NCBI GenBank assembly: GCA_015056725.1
Contig: SVFS01000001.1
Span: forward strand, 1 to 64,000
Direction of reading: 5' to 3'
Source: Lachnospiraceae bacterium
Lineage (GTDB): Bacteria > Bacillota > Clostridia > Lachnospirales > Lachnospiraceae
DNA length: 64,000 nucleotides
Numbering within the stretch: the first letter of the stretch is position 1; each line of letters starts with the position of its first letter. The notes under the pieces were generated by a model. The model ran no database searches. It saw nothing but the letters and a program-made list of their open reading frames with translations, and had not been told where the DNA came from. Below, piece by piece: positions 43,216 to 52,959 of this stretch. The position numbers and the translations under genes were made by a program.

Positions 43216-44467
43216 TATTATTCTCCTCACCGCAATAATACTCCATTACACTCATCAGCTTTTCTTTCGAAAAGCAACAACTGAAATATTTTAATGCATG
43301 CTTTCCCATATTGTGTAATTCCCTTTTGTCGTTTCCAATCAGTTCTTGTATATTTTTCACTAACAACTCCATATCATTTAACATACAACTTTTTCCACAC
43401 TCCGCTTCCTCTATAATCCTTTTTGTCTCTCCACTTGCTACCGCCAGTATCGGCATCCCACAAGCCATATAAGACTGTAACTTAGCTGGAATTGTCATCT
43501 CAAACAACGGATTATCTGCAAAAGAAATAAATGCCACATCACACCAAGCCAAATAGTATGGTATCTCCTCTGGCTTCTTTCTCCCCAACAGTACAAACAT
43601 ATCTGCAACATTGTTCTTTTCGATTTCCTTTTCAAATTCTTCACGGTATCTGCCATCTCCAATAATAATAAACTGGCAGTCTACATTATCCTTTTTTAAT
43701 TGTACTGCTGTTTTAGGCAATATATCTAATCCCTGTGCATATCCTATATTTCCAGTGAAAACAATTTTAAATTTATTGTTTTGGGGCATATCTGAAAGTG
43801 CTCTGCGCTCAACAGGTTTATAAAATTCTTCTGCGTACTGTGGCCAATATATTACCTTACTCTTGTCTTCATCCCATGCGCTATTACGTTCTTCAATCCG
43901 TTTTACAAAACTGGGAGAGGTAGCAAATATTTTTTCACAATTCTTATATATATAATTTACCATCTTATCGATAGTACCTATTACGTGCTTATTATGAATT
44001 CCTGTTACGATTTCTACGTTTTCAGGCCACAAATCCTGCACATAAATATAACAGGGGATTTTTCGCCTAAGCGCATACCACACTCCTACTAACGCTTGAG
44101 TCATCGGTGATACTTCAAAAATAAACACCTTGTCCGCTTTCACGTTAGTAAACAACTTCCAAAAAAATCCAGAAACCACAAATGAAAAATAATTCAGCAT
44201 GAGCATAGCCGCACCATGTCCACGTGGGATTATCGGCAAACGGATAATTTTAACGCCTTCGTAATCTTCTTTTCCTTTCTTAAACCACCCATATCCCCGA
44301 TAAAATTTCCCCTGTGGATAGTTTGGAATTCCAGTTACTACCGTAACTTGATATCCTCGTTTTACCCATTCTTTGCAAATATCATTTATTCGGAAATTTT
44401 CCGGATAGAAATATTGGGAAATAACTAAAATATGCTGTTTTCTATTTGTATTTTTCAAAGCATTCAT
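43208..44467 (-). CDS. WbuB-like GT4 glycosyltransferase (L-FucNAc transferase candidate)
   Basis: GT-B enzyme of 419 residues. The N-terminal half is strikingly WbuB-like: VISQYFYPENFRINDI, VTGIPNYPQGKFYRGYGWF, YVQDLWPENVEI and IFATSPSF. The donor half contains IVFTGNIGYAQGLDILPK, and AFISFADNPLFEMTIPAKLQ. WbuB adds L-FucNAc to the lipid-linked first sugar in several O antigens and capsules. The CapE-CapF-CapG route in the same locus makes exactly that donor, UDP-L-FucNAc. This makes it the likely second-step transferase. Confidence 0.8.
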   Translation of the reverse strand: MNALKNTNRKQHILVISQYFYPENFRINDICKEWVKRGYQVTVVTGIPNYPQGKFYRGYGWFKKGKEDYEGVKIIRLPIIPRGHGAAMLMLNYFSFVVSGFFWKLFTNVKADKVFIFEVSPMTQALVGVWYALRRKIPCYIYVQDLWPENVEIVTGIHNKHVIGTIDKMVNYIYKNCEKIFATSPSFVKRIEERNSAWDEDKSKVIYWPQYAEEFYKPVERRALSDMPQNNKFKIVFTGNIGYAQGLDILPKTAVQLKKDNVDCQFIIIGDGRYREEFEKEIEKNNVADMFVLLGRKKPEEIPYYLAWCDVAFISFADNPLFEMTIPAKLQSYMACGMPILAVASGETKRIIEEAECGKSCMLNDMELLVKNIQELIGNDKRELHNMGKHALKYFSCCFSKEKLMSVMEYYCGEENNNE

Positions 44468-44506
44468 TATCTCCCATCTCTCTTCCTACTCATTCAAGCC
44501 TATTCT

Positions 44507-45394
44507 TTAGCATTCCGTCAGATGTATTGACTCCTCCAAATCATACACTCTATATTCTTCCATATACTTACTCATCTCATGTTCATACACAATGTTTCCA
44601 AAAGCTTTATTAATTAAAGCAGAAATTCTACACTTCCGATTTCCGAGCGAAACAAGTAGCCAATTTACAGATTTTATCAGTCGAATCTTTTTATCATGTG
44701 CTTCCGCAATCTGCCTTACCATTTCGCTCGTTTGTACATAATTTTTGTTTTGTGGAAAAAAGACACCTTGCTCCTCATTCCTAATCATAAGCTCGACAAA
44801 TTTACACAAATTACCTATATACAGCATACTTCTTTGATTTTGTACATTTGGAAAAAAAGGTGATTTTCTTGCCATTTTCGCAAGCAGAGGATAATTACCT
44901 TTTGAACCTTTTCCATATATCATTGGTGGACGAAGTACAACTATCTTGAAATTTTCATCTGCAAGCTTAAATAATCCCTCTTCCGCTTTTACTTTACTAT
45001 CTCCGTAAAAATTTGCTGGTGTAAGTGGAGTATTTTTTGTAATTACACGTTGTTTTCCGATTCCCGCACTCTCTCCATATACAATAATACTACTCATAAA
45101 AATAAACTGTTTTACACCTTCTGACTTTGCTTTCGTAGCACACTCTACTGTCAAATCTGTGTTCACTTTATAATACAGTTTCTTTTGCTCTTCTGAAACA
45201 CTTCCTACATCTGCATGTGCTATTCCCGCAACATGAAAAATAGTGTCATACGCGCCAAAATTCTTCGTTTTCCACGATTCGTCTATCATGTCAACCGTTT
45301 CGGTCTGTATGTCACCTACAGCATTTTCCTGTATCCAACGTTCGAAAGTTGTACCTATATAACTATTTGCTCCTGTAATAAGAACGCTCTTCAT
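44507..45394 (-). CDS. NAD-dependent C4-reductase/epimerase, WbpV/WreQ-like
   Basis: SDR enzyme of 295 residues: ITGANSYIGTTFERW at the start, FMSSIIVYG, the active-site FYGDSKVKAEE and VVLRPPMIYGKGSKGNYPLL. This last segment and the later PNVQNQRSMLYIGNL are typical of the group next to short initiating transferases (WbpV/WreQ), which reduce UDP-4-keto-6-deoxy-GlcNAc to UDP-QuiNAc. The WbpM/PglF-like enzyme for the keto-sugar is encoded two genes away. It overlaps the initiating transferase gene by 4 bases. Confidence 0.75.
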   Translation of the reverse strand: MKSVLITGANSYIGTTFERWIQENAVGDIQTETVDMIDESWKTKNFGAYDTIFHVAGIAHADVGSVSEEQKKLYYKVNTDLTVECATKAKSEGVKQFIFMSSIIVYGESAGIGKQRVITKNTPLTPANFYGDSKVKAEEGLFKLADENFKIVVLRPPMIYGKGSKGNYPLLAKMARKSPFFPNVQNQRSMLYIGNLCKFVELMIRNEEQGVFFPQNKNYVQTSEMVRQIAEAHDKKIRLIKSVNWLLVSLGNRKCRISALINKAFGNIVYEHEMSKYMEEYRVYDLEESIHLTEC

Positions 45395-46002
45395 TTCTCA
45401 CGTTTCTCCAATGTTCCTGTCCCGCCTTCCACAACACCATCTTGCTTCGCAACAGATACTACTGTTCCGAAGATACATTTCATATCCATCCTAAAGCTTT
45501 GTTTCTCAACATATTCTCCATCCAGCTTTGCTTTTACCTCAATGGGAAGTTCATCTCGTCCGTTAATCTGTGCCCAACCAGTTAATCCTGGCAGTATATC
45601 GTTAGCACCATACTCGTCACGTTCTTCTATTAAATCATATTGATTCCACAGCGCTGGTCTAGGTCCAACTATTGCCATATCACCTTTTAGAATATTAATA
45701 ATCTGAGGCAACTCATCTAAACTGGTTCTACGAAGAAATTTTCCCACTTTCGTAATATACTGTTCGGGATTTTCCAGCAAATGCGTCGGTGTATCCTTAG
45801 GCGTATCAATTCTCATAGTTCGAAATTTCAATATATTAAAATAGCTCTTATGAATCCCAACTCGCTTCTGCTGAAACAAAATTGGTCCCGGAGAATCTAA
45901 TTTAATTGCAACAATTAATATCAAGAATATAGGTAATAATATAATCAATCCAACCAACGCCATTATTCTATCTACAATTTTTTTAACCACTTGATACACC
46001 AT
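45391..46002 (-). CDS. short initiating phosphoglycosyl transferase (PglC/WbpL-role type)
   Basis: Protein of 203 residues, the minimal monotopic form (PglC-like) of the bacterial sugar transferase family. It has one re-entrant N-terminal helix (about 13-33) with DSPGP at 36-40, RVG and FNILKFRTM around 48-63, the catalytic acid pair D96-E97 in TSLDELPQI, and GPRPAL with LPGLTGWAQING. It transfers a phospho-sugar from UDP to undecaprenyl phosphate. Unlike the transferase at 63024-64000, it has no large N-terminal part. Partner genes on both sides (WbpV-like and WbpM-like) suggest UDP-QuiNAc or a related 6-deoxy-HexNAc as donor. Confidence 0.88.
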   Translation of the reverse strand: MVYQVVKKIVDRIMALVGLIILLPIFLILIVAIKLDSPGPILFQQKRVGIHKSYFNILKFRTMRIDTPKDTPTHLLENPEQYITKVGKFLRRTSLDELPQIINILKGDMAIVGPRPALWNQYDLIEERDEYGANDILPGLTGWAQINGRDELPIEVKAKLDGEYVEKQSFRMDMKCIFGTVVSVAKQDGVVEGGTGTLEKREK

Positions 46003-46070
46003 TTTTACCTCTATCCGTGCTACACTTCTCTTACTTCACCAGATGGACTTACCTACATCCCTAAACCATT

Positions 46071-47948
46071 TTATTGCACTTTACACTCATACGTCGGAAC
46101 AACTTCCTTAACTAGCATTCTAATATCCACTGTCTCCTGCTTCGCAACCTCTCCAAGAGTTTCCAGCTGCTCCACAAACATATCCACATCAAACTCTATC
46201 GGCTTTCCAATAAAAATCATTTTATTCGCAGTCTTTTTCAGTCCTTCTTCATTCATCAGAAGTTCTTCATACATTTTTTCACCCGGTCTTAAACCTGTAA
46301 ATTTAATTTCTATGTCTTCACCAACACGATATCCGGAAAGTTTAATCAAATTCTTCGCCAAATCCACGATTTTCATAGGCTCTCCCATGTCCAGTACGAA
46401 GATTTCTCCGCCCTTTGCGTAAGCTCCCGCCTGAAGTACAAGCGAAACCGCTTCCGGTATGGTCATGAAATAGCGGATAATCTCCGGATGTGTAACGGTT
46501 ACCGGTCCACCTTCTGCAATCTGTTTCTTAAATAAGGGAATCACACTACCATTACTGCCTAGTACATTCCCAAATCGTACTGCTACAAAGCTTGTTTTTG
46601 ATTTCTGGTTCATCATCTGTACAACCATTTCGCACATTCGCTTTGACGCTCCCATGATGTTTGTCGGATTAACCGCCTTATCCGTAGAAATCAATACAAA
46701 TTTATCCGTACCATATTTATCTGCTGCTTGCGCGGTCTTATATGTCCCAAATACATTATTCTTTATTGCTTCATTAGGGCTTGTTTCCATTAACGGTACA
46801 TGCTTATGCGCCGCCGCATGATATACGATATTGGGACGATATGTTGCAAAAATACTGTCCATTCTTGCAGTATTTCGTACAGATGCTATCAATACTACTA
46901 AATCCAAATCCGGATATTTCCGTAGAAGTTCCTGCTGTATCTCATATGCATTATTTTCATAGATGTCTACGATAACCAGCTGCTTTGGATTATGGCCTGC
47001 AATCTGTCTGCACAGTTCGCTACCGATGGAACCGCCTCCACCGGTTACTAGCACCACTTTTCCACCTACATAGTCAAATACTTCTTCGGTATTAATCTGA
47101 ATCGGCTCTCTTCCAAGCAAGTCCTCAATTTCTACTTCCTTTAGCTTAGATACAGATACATCCCCCTTTATCAGCTGATACATTCCCGGCAGGGTACGCA
47201 TCTTACAACCCGATTCCTTACAAATATCTAAAATATCCTTTTTTGTCTGTCTGTCTGCTGATGGAATCGCAAAGATAATCTCATCAATACCATATTGCGA
47301 TACCGCATCCAATATTTTATCTCGTCCACCTACAATTGGTATTCCTCGCAAAAGTTTCCCATGACATCCCACATGGTCATCAATAATACATTTTGCCTGA
47401 AGGTTTAAATAAGCACTGCTCTCAATTTCCTTCAAAATCATATTCCCTGCAGCACCTGCCCCGATGATCATGACATTTGTACTATTTCTTTTTCCTATAA
47501 GACTTGTTCGTTTACTATTTGCCAAACGCAATATGCGATACCCAAATCGAATACCGCTTGTCAATACAGTCAGTATAAACCAGAAAAGGATATAATAACT
47601 TCTTGGCATATTTTGCTCAAACGTATAACAGTAAATAAGCTGTGCAAGTGCTACACAAAATGTTGCCGCTACAATATTTACCAGTTCATTTGCACTCGCA
47701 TATCTCCATACGCTTTTATAAAGCTTCCATATTACAAAAAATACTAGCGAAATAACAATATTAGGAAGCAAAATATTCACAAATCGCTTGTAATACTCTA
47801 ATGGTATTTCTGAAAAGCTAAAATCAAATCGCATATACAACGCGAAAAAGGAAGCAATTAATACCGAAACGATATCCATTACTACCAGTGCAATTATTCG
47901 ATTTATTGGAATATTTATAAAATTTTCACTATGTTTTTCCATTCTCAT
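46071..47948 (-). CDS. membrane UDP-GlcNAc 4,6-dehydratase (WbpM/PglF/CapD)
   Basis: Protein of 625 residues. Four N-terminal membrane helices (about 14-140) are followed by a first Rossmann domain (NVMIIGAGAAGNMILKEI), then the catalytic SDR domain with VVLVTGGGGSIGSELC, ISTDKAVNPTNIMGASKRM (methionine in the active-site tyrosine place) and GLRPGEKMYEELL. This is the full-length WbpM/PglF form. It makes UDP-4-keto-6-deoxy-GlcNAc at the membrane. It serves the WbpV-like reductase and short initiating transferase that follow. Confidence 0.9.
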   Translation of the reverse strand: MRMEKHSENFINIPINRIIALVVMDIVSVLIASFFALYMRFDFSFSEIPLEYYKRFVNILLPNIVISLVFFVIWKLYKSVWRYASANELVNIVAATFCVALAQLIYCYTFEQNMPRSYYILFWFILTVLTSGIRFGYRILRLANSKRTSLIGKRNSTNVMIIGAGAAGNMILKEIESSAYLNLQAKCIIDDHVGCHGKLLRGIPIVGGRDKILDAVSQYGIDEIIFAIPSADRQTKKDILDICKESGCKMRTLPGMYQLIKGDVSVSKLKEVEIEDLLGREPIQINTEEVFDYVGGKVVLVTGGGGSIGSELCRQIAGHNPKQLVIVDIYENNAYEIQQELLRKYPDLDLVVLIASVRNTARMDSIFATYRPNIVYHAAAHKHVPLMETSPNEAIKNNVFGTYKTAQAADKYGTDKFVLISTDKAVNPTNIMGASKRMCEMVVQMMNQKSKTSFVAVRFGNVLGSNGSVIPLFKKQIAEGGPVTVTHPEIIRYFMTIPEAVSLVLQAGAYAKGGEIFVLDMGEPMKIVDLAKNLIKLSGYRVGEDIEIKFTGLRPGEKMYEELLMNEEGLKKTANKMIFIGKPIEFDVDMFVEQLETLGEVAKQETVDIRMLVKEVVPTYECKVQ

Positions 47949-48010
47949 GAATAGTTCTCCGTATACATATCTTTCATGTATTGCAATAGTACGTCATCTA
48001 TCTCAGATAA

Positions 48011-49900
48011 CTACACTTCATACACCCACACTCTATAATAGCTCTGCGGTGTATCATATACTCCAAACAACTCAAGTCCTAATTCTTCTGCATTGCTTTC
48101 CTCAATCTCAGCTCCTGAAAAAAGATAATTACATCCCATTTCTTCCATCTTGTCTGTATTTAATTCCAGATTCTGATACTGAAAATCTGCATCTTTTTCA
48201 AAATAATAGAAGTTCTGTGACTCTTCTGTAAACAAGTAACATCTACTGCCCCATGTGTCATAGTACAACCTCATATTATCGCACTTTTCCAGTTCCTTTT
48301 CAATAATTTCGCGGAATTCATGCTTATAATCCAGCTTGTAATTATTGGAATACCCATCGATGCAGTAAAACCCAGAATGAAGAGCTACTGCCGGACACAG
48401 TCCAAGGCTGGCAACCTTATACTCACTTTGGGTCTTACCTGTTTTTTCCTGAATATCTTCCTTTATCAGTGTCATCACATCTTCTGCAAGATAATCATTC
48501 CAGCTTTTTAATCCCACATTGCAATGATTGTTGTACTGGCTTCGATTTAGTATCCAGTTGCTATTCTGGTAGATGTCCCAAGTTGTGGGTATAATCACTA
48601 ATGTAATTAAGCAGCCTATCAATGTAGCTGGCAACTGTATATTGCCATTCTTCTTTCCACCACTTTGACATTCTATCGTATCGATTTTCGCGGTATCTAT
48701 TTTATTTAATCCATGACATTTCCACACAAGTCCTGCTGCAAGACCTGTCATGGTATACCAAGTTGTTGGATATATCCAGTACACTCTGTATGCCGAAAAA
48801 TAATGCAAAAATCCACTCACACTATTGCGGAAATCAACCACGATAGGCGACTGGCAAAAGCCATAAAATAAGGCAACACCTACATTTATAAAGAAAAGTA
48901 CTACCAGCCAAATATATAGCTGTTTACATTCCGCTTTTAATTTTCTATAAAAAACACCATATCCTATTATAATAAGCAAAATCGGAATGATCAGTTTCTC
49001 ATGATAAGTCGGTGCATGCTGTGCACTATGTAAAAACACATCCCATGCACTTGCAAATCCGGTTCCTGATACCACCATCTCTTCACGATGACTTATATAG
49101 GAACTTCCTACAAATAATTCCCAAAATAACGAAGCATTTGTTATCACATAAACCAGCAATAATGCCCCAAAACCACATAATACCAACTTATTTCTACATG
49201 CTACGTCATCTTTCTTTTCAGGCACTTGGTATTTATCGCTCCTGTGCCAATTAATAAGCATAAAAACAAGTACAAGTGCCACAAATCCCAGTACAACATA
49301 TCCAAGCAACACCAGATTTGCTGCCAGTCCAAAATAAACAATGGAAAGAAACGCTCCCATAATATGTTTCTGTCGGTACAAGCACAAAAATGCCCAAAAC
49401 ACAAGCGGTCCGCCTACCAGCGACAGGCCATAAACCGGCTGATACGGCAAGAACATAAATAAACCGCCACAAATCAGTGCAATAATACTACTATCTGTAA
49501 GCTCTTTTACCAGTAAATACATACCTATAAAGGCAGTAGCTGCTACGAACATAAACTGTATCATAAATGCATGATAAGTAGAAAAAATACGATACAGCGG
49601 TACAAATATCCATGCGGATACTGTTACTCCGCCACGTGGTACACCACCCAGCATCTCCGGAAATACATCTACCTCCGAAAACATGTATTTTGCATTTAAT
49701 ACATACGTAAATAATGTTTCATCTAATTGGTCATTTGTCTCAATAACACAGTTTTTACCAAGCATAAAATAATAAGAAAAGAACACTACCATTAACGGAA
49801 TGATTGCCCAAATCAGAGACCATCTGTCCATGCGGCAGATAAACCCATCTAATTTCTGCATATAAAGTTGTAATTTTTTTCTGCCTTTTTGTTCTTTCAT
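48011..49900 (-). CDS. large membrane protein, DUF6044/YfhO-like GT-C candidate
   Basis: Polytopic protein of 629 residues with about ten to twelve helices and a soluble C-terminal domain of about 170 residues. The first outward loop has ETNDQLDETLFTYVLNAKY with acidic residues, and AKYMFSEVDVFPEMLGGVPRG follows. The pattern is that of the DUF6044/YfhO-like group, found in polysaccharide loci of Clostridia. A GT-C function is probable from topology, not shown by motif alone. It precedes the WbpM-like gene by 62 bases. Confidence 0.6.
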   Translation of the reverse strand: MKEQKGRKKLQLYMQKLDGFICRMDRWSLIWAIIPLMVVFFSYYFMLGKNCVIETNDQLDETLFTYVLNAKYMFSEVDVFPEMLGGVPRGGVTVSAWIFVPLYRIFSTYHAFMIQFMFVAATAFIGMYLLVKELTDSSIIALICGGLFMFLPYQPVYGLSLVGGPLVFWAFLCLYRQKHIMGAFLSIVYFGLAANLVLLGYVVLGFVALVLVFMLINWHRSDKYQVPEKKDDVACRNKLVLCGFGALLLVYVITNASLFWELFVGSSYISHREEMVVSGTGFASAWDVFLHSAQHAPTYHEKLIIPILLIIIGYGVFYRKLKAECKQLYIWLVVLFFINVGVALFYGFCQSPIVVDFRNSVSGFLHYFSAYRVYWIYPTTWYTMTGLAAGLVWKCHGLNKIDTAKIDTIECQSGGKKNGNIQLPATLIGCLITLVIIPTTWDIYQNSNWILNRSQYNNHCNVGLKSWNDYLAEDVMTLIKEDIQEKTGKTQSEYKVASLGLCPAVALHSGFYCIDGYSNNYKLDYKHEFREIIEKELEKCDNMRLYYDTWGSRCYLFTEESQNFYYFEKDADFQYQNLELNTDKMEEMGCNYLFSGAEIEESNAEELGLELFGVYDTPQSYYRVWVYEV

Positions 49901-49965
49901 TCCCGATTATCTCATCACTTCACAAATATCATCTGTCCTGCAATTAGCCGGTGACACATCTTTTC

Positions 49966-51831
49966 TTACTTTCTTCTTGTAAACAGAACAATCCTGCCTT
50001 TTCTTGGCTTATCGCTATCCCGTCTGTCATCAAATCCACCCAATGTGGCATCATCTAAGGATTTATCATTATCAATTCTTGCCGCATCCAACATTTCCGG
50101 TCTGGACGCAAAGTATTTCATGATAGTATTTCCTAACATCTGATGCAAGCAGTGCATCCCGTAAGCCGCATACAATACCATCAAAATATAATACGGCAGT
50201 ACATATCTGCTCTTCGCTTCCCATATAATACTAAACAGGAAACCGCCTAATATGGTAATTGCCGGAAGACAGTCACACATACTGCGTTTTTTCAACAGTA
50301 ATGCCAACATTGCAAACGTAAACAAACCATAGACAGCAAGCTGTGTAAAATTCATGAGTCTCTTTATAATACTGTTGATATTTCCGTCAAAAACATTTTC
50401 TACCAGTTCTGTATTGCTAATACGTTCATCAAAAGAATGATTCATCCAGAACGCTTCATAAGTAGGTTCATTCCATTGTGATTTCAGTTTATTCTTTATA
50501 AATTCTACTGCCGCAGGCTTATTGGCATTAAAGTGAAACAGTCTCACATTCAGATTTTCTTTTGCTATATCTGCTGCAAGCTCGGAGTCAAACTGTGCCT
50601 GCTGATATACTTCTTTTCCATAATTATTGTACCAGCCGGGTCCCGGCCATCCGTCCTGCATTCCCATTGCAACAAAGGTTATGGATGGTACACCTTTTCC
50701 TACTTCCATACCGGACCGCATTTCATACATCTTAGTAATGCCTGCCGGTACAAGCCAAACAGCTATTGCTGTTATGACTGCTACCAATGCAACCTTTTTA
50801 GCCTGCTTTCTTAATGCTGTAAATAACAAAACAATAACTTCTGCAATAATAGATATTAATGAATTTTTACGCAAAAGAACTGCTGCCACGGAAAAAAGTA
50901 TCATCCATACTAAATTCCTGTTCGTAGTGCTTGAAGAATCTAAACCCTTGCAAAAATTCACTAATTGCCAAGATGCCAATAGCATCATTGCAATAGAACC
51001 AACTTCACCATATACATAGGGAACATATAATACTAAAATTGGCAAACATAACGTCATTAATATCAAATAGTATGTTTGACATTCTTCTTTTTCAAATAAG
51101 CTTTTTGTCAACTGATAACCTGCATAAATAAGCGCTACAAGAAATACCACATTCAAATACTGGAAGATACGGTAATTTCCTATTCCAAACACTCGGAAAA
51201 TCAATTCCATGAAAAAGGTAATACTTAACTGGTGTGGATACATGCCAATATAGTTACTTGGCTTCATGCAATCATACACACCATTCACAAAATCTGCTGC
51301 CGCATTGCAGACATATGCCTGATCTCCATACGGCATACTCCCCGATACTTTTACCCATATTGCGGATATGAAAAACGTCAGTGCACATAAGGCATACAAT
51401 ACAATTTCTGTGCCTTTTAGCTTTCCCTGTACACGACGAAGCAGACTATAGACAAGTTTAGATATAATAATCAGCACCAAAAAGAGCACTACATTTTTCA
51501 AGCTCTTATCAAAATGTGCTTCCAAATATTCCTGTTCATAGCTTTTAAAGCTCTGCGTATATTTGAAGCTGTAAAATGAAAATACGAAAAAGCTTACTGC
51601 AAGAATTGCATAAACAAATTTCTGTCCCAGCATGTCCAGAACTGCTGCGAATTTGTTTTCTCCGTGTTTTACAGAACTTGCCGCCCCATCAGAAGAAGTC
51701 TCTGTGTCTTCTCTCATCTCTTCCTGCTTATCTTCTTCCAACATCACTTCTCGTGTTTCTACGGTTTCTGCATTTAATAATTCCTGCATTTCCATATTCA
51801 GTTGTTCTTCTCTCTGAGGAACTGCTGACAT
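49966..51831 (-). CDS. GT-C-like membrane protein, paralogue 1
   Basis: Protein of 621 residues: a charged N-terminal tail of about 70 residues rich in Glu, then about ten membrane helices, and a basic C-terminal tail. The outward loop after the fourth helix has YGDQAYVCNAAADFVNGVYD and MYPHQLSITF, and the later outward loop has SITFVAMGMQDGWPGPGWYN. The pattern A-M-G-(L/M)-Q/K...P-G-W-(Y/F)-N is shared with the proteins at 54158-55927 and 55948-57726. The group resembles GT39-like enzymes; donor and acceptor are unknown. Confidence 0.65.
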   Translation of the reverse strand: MSAVPQREEQLNMEMQELLNAETVETREVMLEEDKQEEMREDTETSSDGAASSVKHGENKFAAVLDMLGQKFVYAILAVSFFVFSFYSFKYTQSFKSYEQEYLEAHFDKSLKNVVLFLVLIIISKLVYSLLRRVQGKLKGTEIVLYALCALTFFISAIWVKVSGSMPYGDQAYVCNAAADFVNGVYDCMKPSNYIGMYPHQLSITFFMELIFRVFGIGNYRIFQYLNVVFLVALIYAGYQLTKSLFEKEECQTYYLILMTLCLPILVLYVPYVYGEVGSIAMMLLASWQLVNFCKGLDSSSTTNRNLVWMILFSVAAVLLRKNSLISIIAEVIVLLFTALRKQAKKVALVAVITAIAVWLVPAGITKMYEMRSGMEVGKGVPSITFVAMGMQDGWPGPGWYNNYGKEVYQQAQFDSELAADIAKENLNVRLFHFNANKPAAVEFIKNKLKSQWNEPTYEAFWMNHSFDERISNTELVENVFDGNINSIIKRLMNFTQLAVYGLFTFAMLALLLKKRSMCDCLPAITILGGFLFSIIWEAKSRYVLPYYILMVLYAAYGMHCLHQMLGNTIMKYFASRPEMLDAARIDNDKSLDDATLGGFDDRRDSDKPRKGRIVLFTRRK

Positions 51832-51896
51832 GAATGTTCTCCTATTCGTCTCTTGCGTTTTGATTGTCTGGCCCTATCTTATGCACATCTCTTCTT

Positions 51897-52886
51897 TCAC
51901 CACTTTTTTAGCAGTCGATGTGCCTTTCTTGCTCCTTTAGGCATAATAGCAAGCACTATCAAATACAACTTCTGTTTTTTTGTAAGCTCTTTATTACTAA
52001 TAATATTCCCTACATTGCTTCTTAAATAAGTTACAATATTTACATACTGTGTTTCACTCTTATTCATTCTGCTAATCGGAATGTGCAACAAATAATCCAG
52101 TCTTTGATAGTAGCCAAATCGAAGTGCTGTATTTTTCAAATCCGGATATTTCTTATCCACAATACCAAGCACCATTTCCGCATTATCTACGTTATCGCCA
52201 TAAACTCTGGAAAATGCATCTTCATTGACAACTCTTGTATTACTGCCACTTTTATAAAAAACGTGATACATCCGTTTCGGAATACTTACAATTCCCGGAA
52301 TTAGCGGGAGCATTTTTACAAGTACATGAAAATCTTCATTTAATTTCCCTTCCGGAAAAGTAAATCCATTGTCAAGAAATAAGCTCGCTCTCGTAAGCTT
52401 CGTACAGAAAGAACAATCACCTTTATGTAATAGCAGTTCACGCATAAATTCTTTCGATTCATAAACGGTTTCTTTTTCCGGTGGGATACAAATATCAGGA
52501 AGAATCTTTCCCTGTTCATCTATCTCTTCTCTTGCTCCCTGTGCAATCGGCATTCCCGAAGTTTGAATTGCCTGATACAGTTTTTCCATCATATCCGGTT
52601 CAATATAGTCATCACTGTCAATAAAGGAAAAGTACTGCCCCCTTGCTTCTCTCAGAGCCAGATTTCTGGCAGAAGAAGATCCTCCATTTGCTTTATGAAA
52701 CACTCGGATTCGGGAATCTTTTAATACATATTTATTTACCAACTCAGACGTTCCATCGGTAGATCCGTCATCTATCATCAGTACTTCTATGTTCTGATAT
52801 GTCTGTGCAAGAATAGAATCAATACATCTTCCCAAATATTCTTTTATATTATAAATCGGTACTATGACACTTATTAATTCGCTCAT
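51897..52886 (-). CDS. GT2-family glycosyltransferase
   Basis: GT-A enzyme of 329 residues. ISVIVPIYNIKEYLGRCIDSI begins the nucleotide-binding fold, and VLMIDDGSTDGTSELV, NLALREARGQYFSFIDSDDYIEPDMM (DxD at 92-94) and GCY-like acceptor helices follow. The C-terminal 90 residues are helical and basic. It resembles inverting beta-transferases of EPS clusters. It lies between two GT-C/GT4 genes in block A. Confidence 0.85.
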   Translation of the reverse strand: MSELISVIVPIYNIKEYLGRCIDSILAQTYQNIEVLMIDDGSTDGTSELVNKYVLKDSRIRVFHKANGGSSSARNLALREARGQYFSFIDSDDYIEPDMMEKLYQAIQTSGMPIAQGAREEIDEQGKILPDICIPPEKETVYESKEFMRELLLHKGDCSFCTKLTRASLFLDNGFTFPEGKLNEDFHVLVKMLPLIPGIVSIPKRMYHVFYKSGSNTRVVNEDAFSRVYGDNVDNAEMVLGIVDKKYPDLKNTALRFGYYQRLDYLLHIPISRMNKSETQYVNIVTYLRSNVGNIISNKELTKKQKLYLIVLAIMPKGARKAHRLLKKW

Positions 52887-52959
52887 GAATCACTCTTCTA
52901 TCCTATACTGTTTATTTTTTCTTTGTTCTTACGACTACGGATGATATTCTTTTTCAACG